A stretch of 64,000 bases of DNA, taken from contig NZ_CACVBO010000002.1 of assembly GCF_902728235.1 (NCBI RefSeq), positions 558,001-622,000 of the forward strand, in the 5' to 3' direction. Shown piece after piece: positions 27,757-36,538 of the stretch; the first letter of the stretch is position 1; each line of letters begins with the position of its first letter. The notes below the pieces were generated by a model, which saw nothing but the letters and a program-made list of their open reading frames with translations, was not told the DNA's origin and did not search any database. This DNA is from Lentimonas sp. CC4. Its GTDB lineage: Bacteria; Verrucomicrobiota; Verrucomicrobiia; Opitutales; Coraliomargaritaceae. The position numbers were made by a program, and so were the translations under genes.

Positions 27757-28455
27757 TTAGCTGCGTGAGCGGCGGCGTAGTGCTACGAAGCCCATGAGGA
27801 AGCAGCCGGAGATGAGTGCATAGCTCGATGGTTCAGGAACGATGCTGATCGCGATGTTGTCGAGGCCAGAGGCGCCAGTGCCTGCTACGGAGATGTCGAT
27901 GCGAAATGTTGCTGAATCAGCGTTAGCTAGAACGAAGTCGGTCAAGGTCGCTGCGAATGAGATATTTGCATCCTCCCAATCGTTATTGCCATTTCCTATG
28001 GTTGTTGAAGTCGTTACGGAGCCTAAGAGTGTGTTGTCTGACTCTGTAAGGTCGCCGCTATCGTAGTAGAGGCTGACAGTCATTGCATCGAATACATCTG
28101 CGTAGTCGAAATGGAAGGAAGCTAATGTCAGATCGGCCCCAGAGGTGTTTTCTATGATGAAGGTTTGAGACTCTCCATCTTTGACCTGCCAGCCTAATGA
28201 GTTGTCTGGCGCTGCGGGGGTGCCTACGGTGCCCCAGGTGCCATCGGTTGACGATTTGCCCGACCATGCGTGAGAGGAGACGCCCTTAGTTCCGAGGCTG
28301 GAATCGACTAAAGCACTTGTAATAACGCTTGTGTCGCCGGCCGCGTTGTTGCCTTGGCCGCCGTCCCAGGCGGCGACGATGGTCTGCGCTGATGCGGCCG
28401 AAGCGCCGATGAAAGTGATTGCAGCAGCTGCAAGGAATTTTTGGGTATGATTCAT
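27757..28455 (-). CDS. PEP-CTERM secreted protein with the shared WDG-type domain (second copy)
   Basis: 232 residues, signal peptide about 1-23. It is a paralogue of the protein encoded at 26440-27132 and even closer to the phosphatase tail: VAAWDGGQG, GVSSHAWSGKSS, GTPAAPDNS, WQVKDGESQTF, HFDYADVFDAMTV, YYDSGDLTESDNTLLGS, GLDNIAIS. It ends in VPEPSS, a hydrophobic helix and RRRSRS, a PEP-CTERM signal. It is probably surface-displayed; glycan binding is suspected because the domain is attached to a GH30 elsewhere in the window, but that is inference. It has its own promoter with operator site 5 and a terminator downstream. Confidence 0.83.
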   Translation of the reverse strand: MNHTQKFLAAAAITFIGASAASAQTIVAAWDGGQGNNAAGDTSVITSALVDSSLGTKGVSSHAWSGKSSTDGTWGTVGTPAAPDNSLGWQVKDGESQTFIIENTSGADLTLASFHFDYADVFDAMTVSLYYDSGDLTESDNTLLGSVTTSTTIGNGNNDWEDANISFAATLTDFVLANADSATFRIDISVAGTGASGLDNIAISIVPEPSSYALISGCFLMGFVALRRRSRS

Positions 28456-28509
28456 AATGTTTTCTTTGATGGAGGTTTTTTTTTGATTCAGGGTCTGTTG
28501 AATGATGCT

Positions 28510-28537
28510 TTTATGAGAGTTTCGCCCTTATTGTCAA
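28510..28537 (-). promoter_or_regulatory. Promoter of the PEP-CTERM gene at 28455
   Basis: On the minus strand TTGACA (28537-28532), a 16-bp spacer and CATAAA (28515-28510) form a good sigma70-type promoter, leaving a leader of about 45-50 bases before the ATG. The -35 box lies inside operator site 5. Confidence 0.55.
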
Positions 28538-28546
28538 ACAGTTTTT
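28534..28546. promoter_or_regulatory. AAACAGTTT operator, site 5
   Basis: TCAAACAGTTTTT, about 80 bp upstream of the PEP-CTERM gene starting at 28455. It overlaps the -35 hexamer of the promoter at 28510-28537. Confidence 0.65.
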
Positions 28547-28714
28547 CAAATAATTTAAACTTATCCTTGTTTGCATCGCTCCAGAGGTGGAGGCCGCAAG
28601 GCTGCGCTTGTAGGGTTTTTTAGTCGTCTGATCGTGAGGCGTATCTTCCTTGCTCGTTATAGCATTTCTAATGAATCGTGCGCCCATGGCATTGTCGATT
28701 CGCTGGCGATGCCC

Positions 28715-29275
28715 GGACGAGGCGGAGCCTGAGCTTTACCCATAAGTTGAGTATGTGTGGAGTGAGTGGTAAAAAGCTCCTTCCCTGCGAAGGGAAGGTG
28801 TCTCGGTCTGCCGAGACGGCATGCGCCGCCGTAGCCTTGGCGTAGGAGTGAAGGGTTTCGCGCAACATGAGTAGATTCTTTGAACCTAGATACGGCAGTT
28901 GGCATGGGCTCTGATTCTTAAACCGTTAATGGACGTTAATTAACGTCAATCCAGCCCACTGCCAAAATGGCGAATGAGCTAACACTCCATTCATAGTTAG
29001 AGACGTTACTCAAGTATTTAAGCAGTATGTATTTAGAACCTCTGATTAACGTGCATTAACGTTTATTAACGGTTAAACTCATCTTTTTAGGTTGAACTAC
29101 CCCGCCGAAACCCCTCCGACCCCGCCCTTCGACGGGCTCAGGGTGGTGAGCTTGTCGAACCACAGGCGGGGCCACCTCCCCTTCGCTGGGGAGGAGCTCA
29201 AAGAGCCGCGTTCATCGCGACAACTAGAAGACATAAAAATGTGGGTAAAGATCAGCCTCCGCGTGGTCCTTCTGG
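28715..29275. repeat. Inverted-repeat-bounded noncoding element
   Basis: The left arm (about 28715-28800) and right arm (about 29174-29270) are imperfect inverted copies sharing CTTTACCCA and GAGCTCCTnCCCnGCGAAGGG with the GCGGAGG hairpin motif at the ends. Inside lies a second inverted pair of about 33 bp (28918-28951 and 29044-29076) made of CGTTAAT repeats. No open reading frame inside is convincing. The outer arms match those of the element at 50594-51077. The gap 28456-29595 otherwise holds only operator sites 5 and 6 and a terminator. Confidence 0.65.
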
Positions 29276-29339
29276 GTCTAGTTTTAGAGCTAAAATTCGC
29301 AAAATACTTCAGAGGTGGTATGATACAGGTTTCGCAAAT

Positions 29340-29418
29340 GGGAGCAGGATGTTCCCGTTGCTCTCCATGATAGCGATTCGTCGGGCAGTGGGAGTATCCT
29401 GCTCCCTTTTTATTTTTT
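29340..29418 (+). terminator. Strong terminator without an upstream gene
   Basis: GGGAGCAGGAT (29340-29350) pairs with ATCCTGCTCCC (29396-29406), followed by TTTTTATTTTTT. The 45-base loop is long. No plus-strand gene lies upstream within the repeat element, so it either insulates the operon starting at 29596 or ends an untranslated transcript. Confidence 0.65.
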
Positions 29419-29562
29419 CTGAATCGTAAAACTTGATGTGCGGCAGAAGTCGTTGATGGGATTCAAGAAGGGCGCGAAGGGTCGGCGGTATGCCCAGCTC
29501 TGTGTCTTTGATGGTTGTTTGCGAATATTTGTCATAATATTTTACTTGCAGTTGCGGTGTTG

Positions 29563-29575
29563 TTAAACAGTTTAA
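29563..29575. promoter_or_regulatory. AAACAGTTT operator, site 6
   Basis: TTAAACAGTTTAA, a perfect 13-bp palindrome around the central A, ending 20 bp before the ATG at 29596. This position suggests it would block the start of transcription or translation of the downstream operon if bound by a repressor. Confidence 0.65.
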
Positions 29576-29595
29576 TTTATTTAACCATTCGACCG

Positions 29596-32500
29596 ATGAA
29601 TAATTACGCCCCAATTTTAGTTCAATCACGCGGTAGAGAGCGCAATTCCGGGTTCGCGCTCGTGATCGCGCTGTCGCTGATGGCTTTCGTGTTGCTGTTG
29701 TTGTTGAGTATCTCCGTGTTCGTTCAAGTGGAGACGAAGGTGGCGACTCAAGGCCTGACCCGGCTCGAAGCAGAAAACAACGCGCTGTTGGGCGTTTACC
29801 AAGCGCTTGGCAATTTACAGAAGCTGGCTGGGCCAGATCAGCGTATCACGGCGAATGCGAACCTATTTACAGAGACCGCTTCGGGAGGAGCCGCTGCGCC
29901 GGTCGACGTTCAGCAAAGTCAATGGCTCGGTGTTTGGAACGTCGAGGGCTATGAGGAGTTGGGGGATGAGTCTACCTATGACGCTCTGACGCTGAGTGAG
30001 CGCTTCGCAGGTTCTATGGGGTGGCTGGTCAGCGGAGATCCCGCGACCGTCTCGCCGGAGGACGCCGATGTGACCTACGAGACACTCGTCAGCGAGAAGA
30101 CGGTTGAATCAGAGTCTGGAGTGGCTGAGGCGATCACGGTCAAGGCACCTCTGGTCGAGGTGCTCGGTGCGGGTGGTCAGGTGGAGTCTCGTTATGCTTA
30201 TTGGGTGGGGGACAATAGCCAGAAGGCGACTGTCAATCTGGGCGGCGATCTTTCATCGGAGTTGGATGCAGCTCAGCAGCTGTTGCTTCAGCAGAGCCTA
30301 GCAACGTCTCAGGGCGGCAATCTCGCCTTCGGTGATGCGTATGATATGGACCGTTCGGAGCGTGTGCTGAGCCTCGCGGACGCGGCTATCATTGGTGCGC
30401 AGGCGCCTCAGGACTTCTTCCATGACGCAACCACTCGGAGTGACCGACTATTAACGAATACCCAGCGCGGCGGGTTGCGCAAGGATCTCAGTGTCGCGTT
30501 CGACGTTGCTTCTGCATTGGATGATAAGACTGATACACAGCTTCCGGATCGGATGCGGGTGAATCGTCTCGAGCTGCCATCAGAGTTTCAGATCGATGAG
30601 GGCGATCTAGCGGATACGGCTGGCTTCCTTTACGTGTTGGAAAATCAGTCAGTTGTGAATCCGTGGACTGGAGGGACTGTGACGCAGAATCAACTGAGGG
30701 GGCCGGCATGGCAGATCTTCGCAGACTTTTATAATCTGCAAGATAACTACGATGTAAGGGGAGAGGACAAGATTCCGACGCTTCGCCTGATACTGGAAAG
30801 CTACCAGAAGACCGGGGCCGACGCCTTCCACTATCTCGAGCGTGGGTATCGCACTTTCCAAGAATACCAGAACCAGGATTTGCAGTATTACAAATCTCAA
30901 TTGTTGAGCAGTAGTCTTTCCAATAATAAGCAGATTCCCAAAGAGGAGACACCCGTCTCCAGTCAAATGTATCCTATTCTGACCGAGTTTGCCTTATTCT
31001 TTACCCTAGGGTTTAGCGCGGATGGGGAGCTCGAGCTTCGCACGCATCCTTATGTGGAATTCACGAATCCCTACGATACGACACTCGACTTTGATGGCGA
31101 CTTGGAAATTCTATTTTACGGTATTAATGCCTTGTTTAACTTTGAACTAATCGGTGCGGACTCGGTTCTCTATTCAGACGAGGTCAGCGCAACTAACCGC
31201 ACCTCTTCATCGATGATGTATAGTAATGTTGCTACCACCTCGATTGATAAAATTCAGTTTAAAATGAAAGCCGTGCAGCCGATGGCACCCGGTGAAGTGC
31301 GGTATCTTGTTTTGGATACGAGTAAGACCAATCGTCCCGACTCGATGTTTCTTATCGACTCGAATGACGACTGGAAGTCCAACTATGTGGCAGCTCAGGT
31401 TCGGCCTAAAAACCTGGGTAGCGGGTCAGTTTATAATTTGGATCGTGTCTGGCTCGGGGGGAGTGCAGCGCAGGATCCTGTCTATCAGTTGGCCGATTAC
31501 GATGTATTGCAGACCGAAGTCATCGTTGGGCCCACGGAGCTCGATAGTGGCGGCAACGCAATCCTGAATCGGCCGCGATTCTTCTTCGTGAAGAAAGAAT
31601 CTGGTTCGAATCGAATGCAACCCATACAGGCGGGCAGTTTCTATGTGGCGGGTGCCGCCAACCAATTGGTTTACTCTTTGAAGTCCACCTCCATCCCGGG
31701 TGAGGATATCAGTGCCGAGGTTGAGTTGGCCGCCTTTCACCTGCGTCTCCCTTCAGCAGACGATTTAATCTTTACGAACGATCCCGAAGATTTTCTAGGG
31801 AACTGTAATCCGAGGGCACCGCTTTTGAATCAAGCGAATGGTAATGTCGGCTCGACTCCAGCCGCCTTTGCGATGGCGACCATGCAGTATGATGTATGGG
31901 AAAATGCCGATGAAATTCTTAATTTAGGAAGCTGGGGCAGCTCGAACGTCGATTCAACGGAGGCGCCTCTGTTTCATGTCCCACGGCAGGCGCCCGTTTC
32001 GCTGGGTGATTTTCGGCATCTCAACTTATCGATTCAACCGCATGAGCCCGCTTATGTGGTCGGTAACTCACTCAAGCCCTACGGCATGTCGGATAATACG
32101 CGCTATTTTGAAAATGTTGCTTCTACGCAAACCTCCGTTTCCTGGAGCACTCCCAACAGCTTGGACGGTGTGGACTATGGATCGAGTGGTGTTTCCAGTG
32201 AAGAGTCAGATATGCTGGTGGATGTGGCTTATCTGACCAATCGCGCGCTTTGGGATGGCTATTTCCTTTCGACCTACGACGAGGATGATGCGTTCTTTGC
32301 CAATCCGCGTATGCGCTTTCTGCCGAATCGTTCCGTAGCGACTGGCGAAGTGTTGGCTTACGACACCATGGCAAAGAAGCTGTATGTCGAAGGTGCATTC
32401 AATGTGAATTCCACATCGGTGAAGGCGTGGGAAATGTTTCTGGGCGGCATGCAGGAGATTGAGATTGATGGAGCTCCAGTCGATCATGTCTATTTGAATA

Positions 32501-33033
32501 AGCCGGAGCCCGAGGGTGCGGAGGATGATGAATGGAAGGGCTTTCAGACCTTAGATGAAGCGGATATTTTGGAGCTGGCGCAAAAGGTTGTCGAGCAGGT
32601 CAAAGCGCGCGGCCCTTTTATTAGCTTGTCACACTTCATTAACCGCCAGTTGGAGGCGGGCGCGCACGGCGAGCGCGGAGCACTTCAGGCTGCGATCGAC
32701 GAGACTGATATCAATAATGGCCTCTTTCCTTTCTCGCCCGCATGGCTCAAGCAGACGGATATGCTCGGCCCACTCGGCCCCTTTCTTTCCGTGCGGGGCG
32801 ATACCTTTACCATTCGCGCCAAAGGTGAATCGCTCAACAGCGTCACTGGGGAGGTGGATGCCGAAGTCTGGTGTGAAGCGATCGTGCAGCGATTGCCTGA
32901 ATACATCGACTCCGATGAAACATCAGGCAACGACTCAATCGATTTACCAGCAGATCTGATCACCCTCAACCAGAGATTTGGCCGTCGATTTGAAATCGTC
33001 TCTTTTAGATGGCTAAGTCGCGATGAGATTTAA
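29596..33033 (+). CDS. Large pilin-like protein, similar to Verru_Chthon cassette protein A
   Basis: 1145 residues from ATG 29596; an upstream in-frame start crosses the operator and is unlikely. Residues about 15-45 form a type IV pilin-like segment (NSGFALVIALSLMAF and a run of Leu), followed by a helix with LGNLQKLAGPDQRIT, a signature I associate with Verru_Chthon cassette protein A and PilX-like proteins of Verrucomicrobiota. The remaining roughly 1050 residues are a large beta-rich extracellular region without recognisable enzymatic motifs. It heads the operon with a small secreted protein, GH5 and two GH30 genes, so a minor pilin that helps secretion or captures polysaccharide at the surface is a reasonable inference. 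Confidence 0.7.
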   Translation: MNNYAPILVQSRGRERNSGFALVIALSLMAFVLLLLLSISVFVQVETKVATQGLTRLEAENNALLGVYQALGNLQKLAGPDQRITANANLFTETASGGAAAPVDVQQSQWLGVWNVEGYEELGDESTYDALTLSERFAGSMGWLVSGDPATVSPEDADVTYETLVSEKTVESESGVAEAITVKAPLVEVLGAGGQVESRYAYWVGDNSQKATVNLGGDLSSELDAAQQLLLQQSLATSQGGNLAFGDAYDMDRSERVLSLADAAIIGAQAPQDFFHDATTRSDRLLTNTQRGGLRKDLSVAFDVASALDDKTDTQLPDRMRVNRLELPSEFQIDEGDLADTAGFLYVLENQSVVNPWTGGTVTQNQLRGPAWQIFADFYNLQDNYDVRGEDKIPTLRLILESYQKTGADAFHYLERGYRTFQEYQNQDLQYYKSQLLSSSLSNNKQIPKEETPVSSQMYPILTEFALFFTLGFSADGELELRTHPYVEFTNPYDTTLDFDGDLEILFYGINALFNFELIGADSVLYSDEVSATNRTSSSMMYSNVATTSIDKIQFKMKAVQPMAPGEVRYLVLDTSKTNRPDSMFLIDSNDDWKSNYVAAQVRPKNLGSGSVYNLDRVWLGGSAAQDPVYQLADYDVLQTEVIVGPTELDSGGNAILNRPRFFFVKKESGSNRMQPIQAGSFYVAGAANQLVYSLKSTSIPGEDISAEVELAAFHLRLPSADDLIFTNDPEDFLGNCNPRAPLLNQANGNVGSTPAAFAMATMQYDVWENADEILNLGSWGSSNVDSTEAPLFHVPRQAPVSLGDFRHLNLSIQPHEPAYVVGNSLKPYGMSDNTRYFENVASTQTSVSWSTPNSLDGVDYGSSGVSSEESDMLVDVAYLTNRALWDGYFLSTYDEDDAFFANPRMRFLPNRSVATGEVLAYDTMAKKLYVEGAFNVNSTSVKAWEMFLGGMQEIEIDGAPVDHVYLNKPEPEGAEDDEWKGFQTLDEADILELAQKVVEQVKARGPFISLSHFINRQLEAGAHGERGALQAAIDETDINNGLFPFSPAWLKQTDMLGPLGPFLSVRGDTFTIRAKGESLNSVTGEVDAEVWCEAIVQRLPEYIDSDETSGNDSIDLPADLITLNQRFGRRFEIVSFRWLSRDEI

Positions 33034-33060
33034 CCGCAGTCGCTGAGAACCATATAAATA

Positions 33061-33747
33061 ATGAAATCACTGATCCTCACCCTCAGTCTGCTTGGTGCCC
33101 TTTTTCTGAATGGAGCGCGTGCGCAATCACCAGATCCGGAAGATTTGCGCCAGTTCAACTTCCAGATTATCTCGCTCAACGACTCGATTCGCGACGCGTA
33201 TTATTTCAGTGACGGTGACTATAAGCCTGTTTTCGTGACGAATAACAACTTCACGCAGCTTTACCGCTACAATGGGCCAAAACCATTGGCACTATATCGG
33301 CAAGTGCAGAGAGCCGAAGGCCCCGGCTACGAACCCTTCGCGGTTTGGCCTGGATCCAACGGTGCCCGCGAAGGTCGGCACTATATGCTGTTGGTCTCGC
33401 AGACTGAGGAGACTTACAAGATTTCTTCGTTTGATCATACCGAAAATGCCGGCAAAAAAAACTTAGCGCTTTTCTTCAACGCTACCAACGAGCCGATGAA
33501 GGTGTATGCGCGCGGGCTCGAATTCGATTTGGCTGATTTTAGTAGCGAGGCGATCGTCATGCCCGTGGACGAGCGCGGATTGTTTGAAGCCGCGATTGTG
33601 ACCAAAAGCGGGCTCGTTTTTCGAGGCAGACTGAAGATGCCGCTTGGCGAGCAAGGTATGTATTTCGTGCGGCCGTCGCGCGTGAGTAACAACCAAGTGG
33701 CGATTAAGCGAATTAGGAACCCCCGCCGCGTGCCCGGCGCCGAGTAG
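33061..33747 (+). CDS. Small secreted protein of unknown function
   Basis: 228 residues with a signal peptide (about 1-22). It follows the pilin-like gene by 27 bp. It is beta-rich with a basic C-terminus (KRIRNPRRVPG) and shows no catalytic motif. Genes of this size often follow Verru_Chthon A-like genes in these bacteria (family association from memory), so it may be a partner in the same surface structure. Confidence 0.65.
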   Translation: MKSLILTLSLLGALFLNGARAQSPDPEDLRQFNFQIISLNDSIRDAYYFSDGDYKPVFVTNNNFTQLYRYNGPKPLALYRQVQRAEGPGYEPFAVWPGSNGAREGRHYMLLVSQTEETYKISSFDHTENAGKKNLALFFNATNEPMKVYARGLEFDLADFSSEAIVMPVDERGLFEAAIVTKSGLVFRGRLKMPLGEQGMYFVRPSRVSNNQVAIKRIRNPRRVPGAE

Positions 33748-33792
33748 TGCTTCGGGTTGAATTAAGGCTTCTTCTCAACGATTAGATACTCC

Positions 33793-35055
33793 ATGTCCAT
33801 TAACATCCGCACTATGCCACTGTTGTTCATCGCAGTGCTATTCGCAGGGGCACTCAACGCGAATGACTTGCCCGCTGATTTCTTAAAGACCAGTGGCACT
33901 TTGATTAAAAACCAGGGAGGGCAGGGAGAGGTCGTTCAATTGGTCGGCCCAAACTTAGGAGGCTGGATGTTGATGGAGTCGCACATGTCGCCTTTGCATC
34001 CCAGGTATGCCGATAAGAATGAAAAATATAAAAATGTGTTTGATGAGGTCAGCTTAAGAGGTGCATTGGATGCTCGTTTCGGTGAAGTAAAGCGCTGGGA
34101 GTTGATCAATGCCTTTCAAGATGCGTTTATCACGGAGCCGGATTTTGAGATCATTGGGCGGTCCGGTTCGAATGTGGTGCGGCTGGTCATTTACTACGAG
34201 AATCACATGGACCGAGAGGGTAACTGGTATCCGTGGAAATTTGAGCGCTTGAAATGGGCGGTGGAGATGGCGCGTCAATACGGAATGTATACCATTCTGG
34301 ATGTCCACGGTCCGCCGGGCACGCCGAACGGAAACGATCATTCCGGTCAACAAACTTGGGTCCCAGAGGGGGTGGAACATCCGACCTTGACCAAAAATAG
34401 AGTGCTCAATCTTTACACGGATGAACGTCGCCAGCAGATGTATTTCAAATTTCTGCGCGGTCTGGCAGAAGAGTTTGTGGGGAATCCAGCTGTCGCGGGT
34501 TATGATATTCTCAACGAACCGAAGTCGGATGCCAAGCGAGACCGTCCACACTTGTGGCCGATCATGGAGCAGGCGTATCATACGGTGCGCGAAGTGGATC
34601 CCGATCACATCATCTTCATGATGTATGCGTTCAGTGCGTATGGCTTTCCAGATCCTCAGGACCTAGGGTTGACGAATGTCGTTTATTCTTCGCACTTTTA
34701 CAACGATTCGGCAAAAATCATCAGCAAGGCGCGAGAAATTACGGATACGTTTGGAGTGCCCGTCTATGTGGGCGAGTTTCACGTTAAAGATGGCGGGAAG
34801 GATGGCATCTTAGAGGCGCTGACCGCTTCTGGGATTTCCTACTCGTGGTGGAGTTATAAGACGTGGATGAACTCCATGTTGAAACAAGTGAATGGGAAGG
34901 CGAACATTCCCGATGTGACGAGCGATTCGTTTGAGGAGATTCGGACAAAGTGGTCGAACTGGCGCACTAGTAGTGAGGATTCGGAGATATCCCTTGCATG
35001 GATGGAAGCGATTCTCGCAGCGACCGATGCTCCTTCGATTCGCCATCCGGAATAG
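33793..35055 (+). CDS. Secreted GH5 family glycoside hydrolase
   Basis: 420 residues with a signal peptide (about 1-23). The TIM-barrel signs of GH5 are present: GPNLGGWM near the start, NVVRLVIYYE, ILDVHGPPGTPNG, acid/base Glu242 in DILNEP, SSHFYND, and nucleophile Glu328 in YVGEFH, then SWWSYKTW. It is an endo- or exo-acting beta-glycosidase outside the cytoplasm; GH5 covers glucans, mannans and other beta-linked chains, so the substrate is open. Next to two GH30 genes in one operon, a beta-linked algal polysaccharide is likely. Confidence 0.85.
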   Translation: MSINIRTMPLLFIAVLFAGALNANDLPADFLKTSGTLIKNQGGQGEVVQLVGPNLGGWMLMESHMSPLHPRYADKNEKYKNVFDEVSLRGALDARFGEVKRWELINAFQDAFITEPDFEIIGRSGSNVVRLVIYYENHMDREGNWYPWKFERLKWAVEMARQYGMYTILDVHGPPGTPNGNDHSGQQTWVPEGVEHPTLTKNRVLNLYTDERRQQMYFKFLRGLAEEFVGNPAVAGYDILNEPKSDAKRDRPHLWPIMEQAYHTVREVDPDHIIFMMYAFSAYGFPDPQDLGLTNVVYSSHFYNDSAKIISKAREITDTFGVPVYVGEFHVKDGGKDGILEALTASGISYSWWSYKTWMNSMLKQVNGKANIPDVTSDSFEEIRTKWSNWRTSSEDSEISLAWMEAILAATDAPSIRHPE

Positions 35056-35107
35056 CCGGATATGATCATTCGTTACCCGAACGATGGATTTTAGAACACA
35101 CAAGAAT

Positions 35108-36538
35108 ATGAAAAGTAAACTAATTTACCTCACCTCGCTTCTGGCGGCTTCGGTCGCCCATTGTGCGAGCATCAGCGTCTACACCACCGCAAAAGATACT
35201 GAGCTTCGTCTCGCGCAGACGGCGGGCGGGGAATTTCGCCCGGCGGATCAACCCACCGAAAACGAAGTGCACGTCTTTGTGGATACGGACAAACAGTATG
35301 AGCGCTTTTTCGGCATCGGTGGTGCGATTACGGATGCCAGTGCCGAGGTCTTTGCGAAACTACCAGCCGACAAACAGCAGGAACTGTTGACGGCCTACTT
35401 TGATGAAGACGAAGGCATCGCCTACAATCTGGTGCGCACCTCGATCCATAGTTGCGATTTCAGTTCTTCAAGTTTCACCTACATCGAAGAGGGCGACGCA
35501 GAGCTGAAGACTTTCTCGATCGAGAAGGATCGGGAGCTTCGGATCCCTTTTATTAAACGAGCCATGGCTGCGATTGGTGAGAAGGGAGTCTTCTATGCCA
35601 GCCCTTGGAGCCCGCCTCCGTTTATGAAGGGGAGGGAAGACATGCTGCAGGGCGGGCAATTGCTGCCCGAATACAGAGGCGCATGGGCGAACTATTTCGT
35701 GAAATTCATCGAAGCCTATGAGGCCGAGGGAATTCCAGTCTGGGGCGTCACCATTCAGAACGAACCGATGGCGACGCAGCGTTGGGAAAGCTGTATCTAT
35801 TCAGCGGAGGACGAGCGCGACTTTTTGAAGGATTTCCTTGGACCCGCATTTGACGAGGCTGGCTTCGGCGACAAAAAAATAGTCGTATGGGATCATAACC
35901 GAGATCTGATCAACCGTCGCGCCAGTGTGATTTTCTCAGACCCAGAAGCCTCGAAGTATGCGTGGGGGATCGGCTACCACTGGTATGAAAATTGGACCGG
36001 CGGCTTGGAGATGAGCAGTAATATCAGTCGCGTGCGGGAGGACTTTCCTGACAAGCACGTGCTGTTCACGGAGGGCTGCTGTGAGGCATTTGATCCTGCT
36101 AAGTATCAGTTCTGGGCCAACGCGGAACGCTACGGCAGAAATATGATTAAGGACTTCAATCGTGGCACTTGTGGTTGGACGGATTGGAACATCCTGCTCG
36201 ATCATACGGGCGGGCCGAACCATGTCGGTAATTTCTGCTTCGCCCCTGTGCATGCCGATACCCGCACCGGTGAGCTGATCTTTACGCCGACCTATTATTA
36301 CATCGGGCACATGTCCAAGTTCATTAAGCCTGGAGCACAGCGTATGAGCACAGTGAGTAGCCGTAGTGCCCTCTATTCGACTTCGTATCAAAATCCAGAT
36401 GGATCGATGGTCAGCGTGGTAATGAATCACACGGAGAATGAAATTCTCTATTCCCTGCATGTCGACGAGGGCGAGGTGGACATCACCATTCCTGCGCGCG
36501 CGATACAGACAATTCTATATGGAGATGATCGAAAATGA
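35108..36538 (+). CDS. Secreted GH30 glycoside hydrolase
   Basis: 476 residues from ATG 35108; an earlier in-frame ATG at 35084 would bury the signal peptide (about 1-18). Single-domain GH30: GIGGAITDASAEV, SPWSPPPFMK, acid/base Glu219 in IQNEP, DHNRD, GYHWYENW, nucleophile Glu322 in FTEGCC, and the C-terminal beta domain with NPDGSMVSVVMN. Its TGA overlaps the next ATG by four bases (ATGA), so both are coupled. GH30 includes beta-glucosidases, beta-1,6-glucanases, beta-1,6-galactanases and xylanases; I cannot assign a subfamily. Confidence 0.9.
   Translation: MKSKLIYLTSLLAASVAHCASISVYTTAKDTELRLAQTAGGEFRPADQPTENEVHVFVDTDKQYERFFGIGGAITDASAEVFAKLPADKQQELLTAYFDEDEGIAYNLVRTSIHSCDFSSSSFTYIEEGDAELKTFSIEKDRELRIPFIKRAMAAIGEKGVFYASPWSPPPFMKGREDMLQGGQLLPEYRGAWANYFVKFIEAYEAEGIPVWGVTIQNEPMATQRWESCIYSAEDERDFLKDFLGPAFDEAGFGDKKIVVWDHNRDLINRRASVIFSDPEASKYAWGIGYHWYENWTGGLEMSSNISRVREDFPDKHVLFTEGCCEAFDPAKYQFWANAERYGRNMIKDFNRGTCGWTDWNILLDHTGGPNHVGNFCFAPVHADTRTGELIFTPTYYYIGHMSKFIKPGAQRMSTVSSRSALYSTSYQNPDGSMVSVVMNHTENEILYSLHVDEGEVDITIPARAIQTILYGDDRK

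Noticed and set aside
29309-29629. 106-codon minus-strand open frame
   Set aside because: It runs through a terminator, operator site 6 and the start of the pilin-like gene, and has no recognisable domain.
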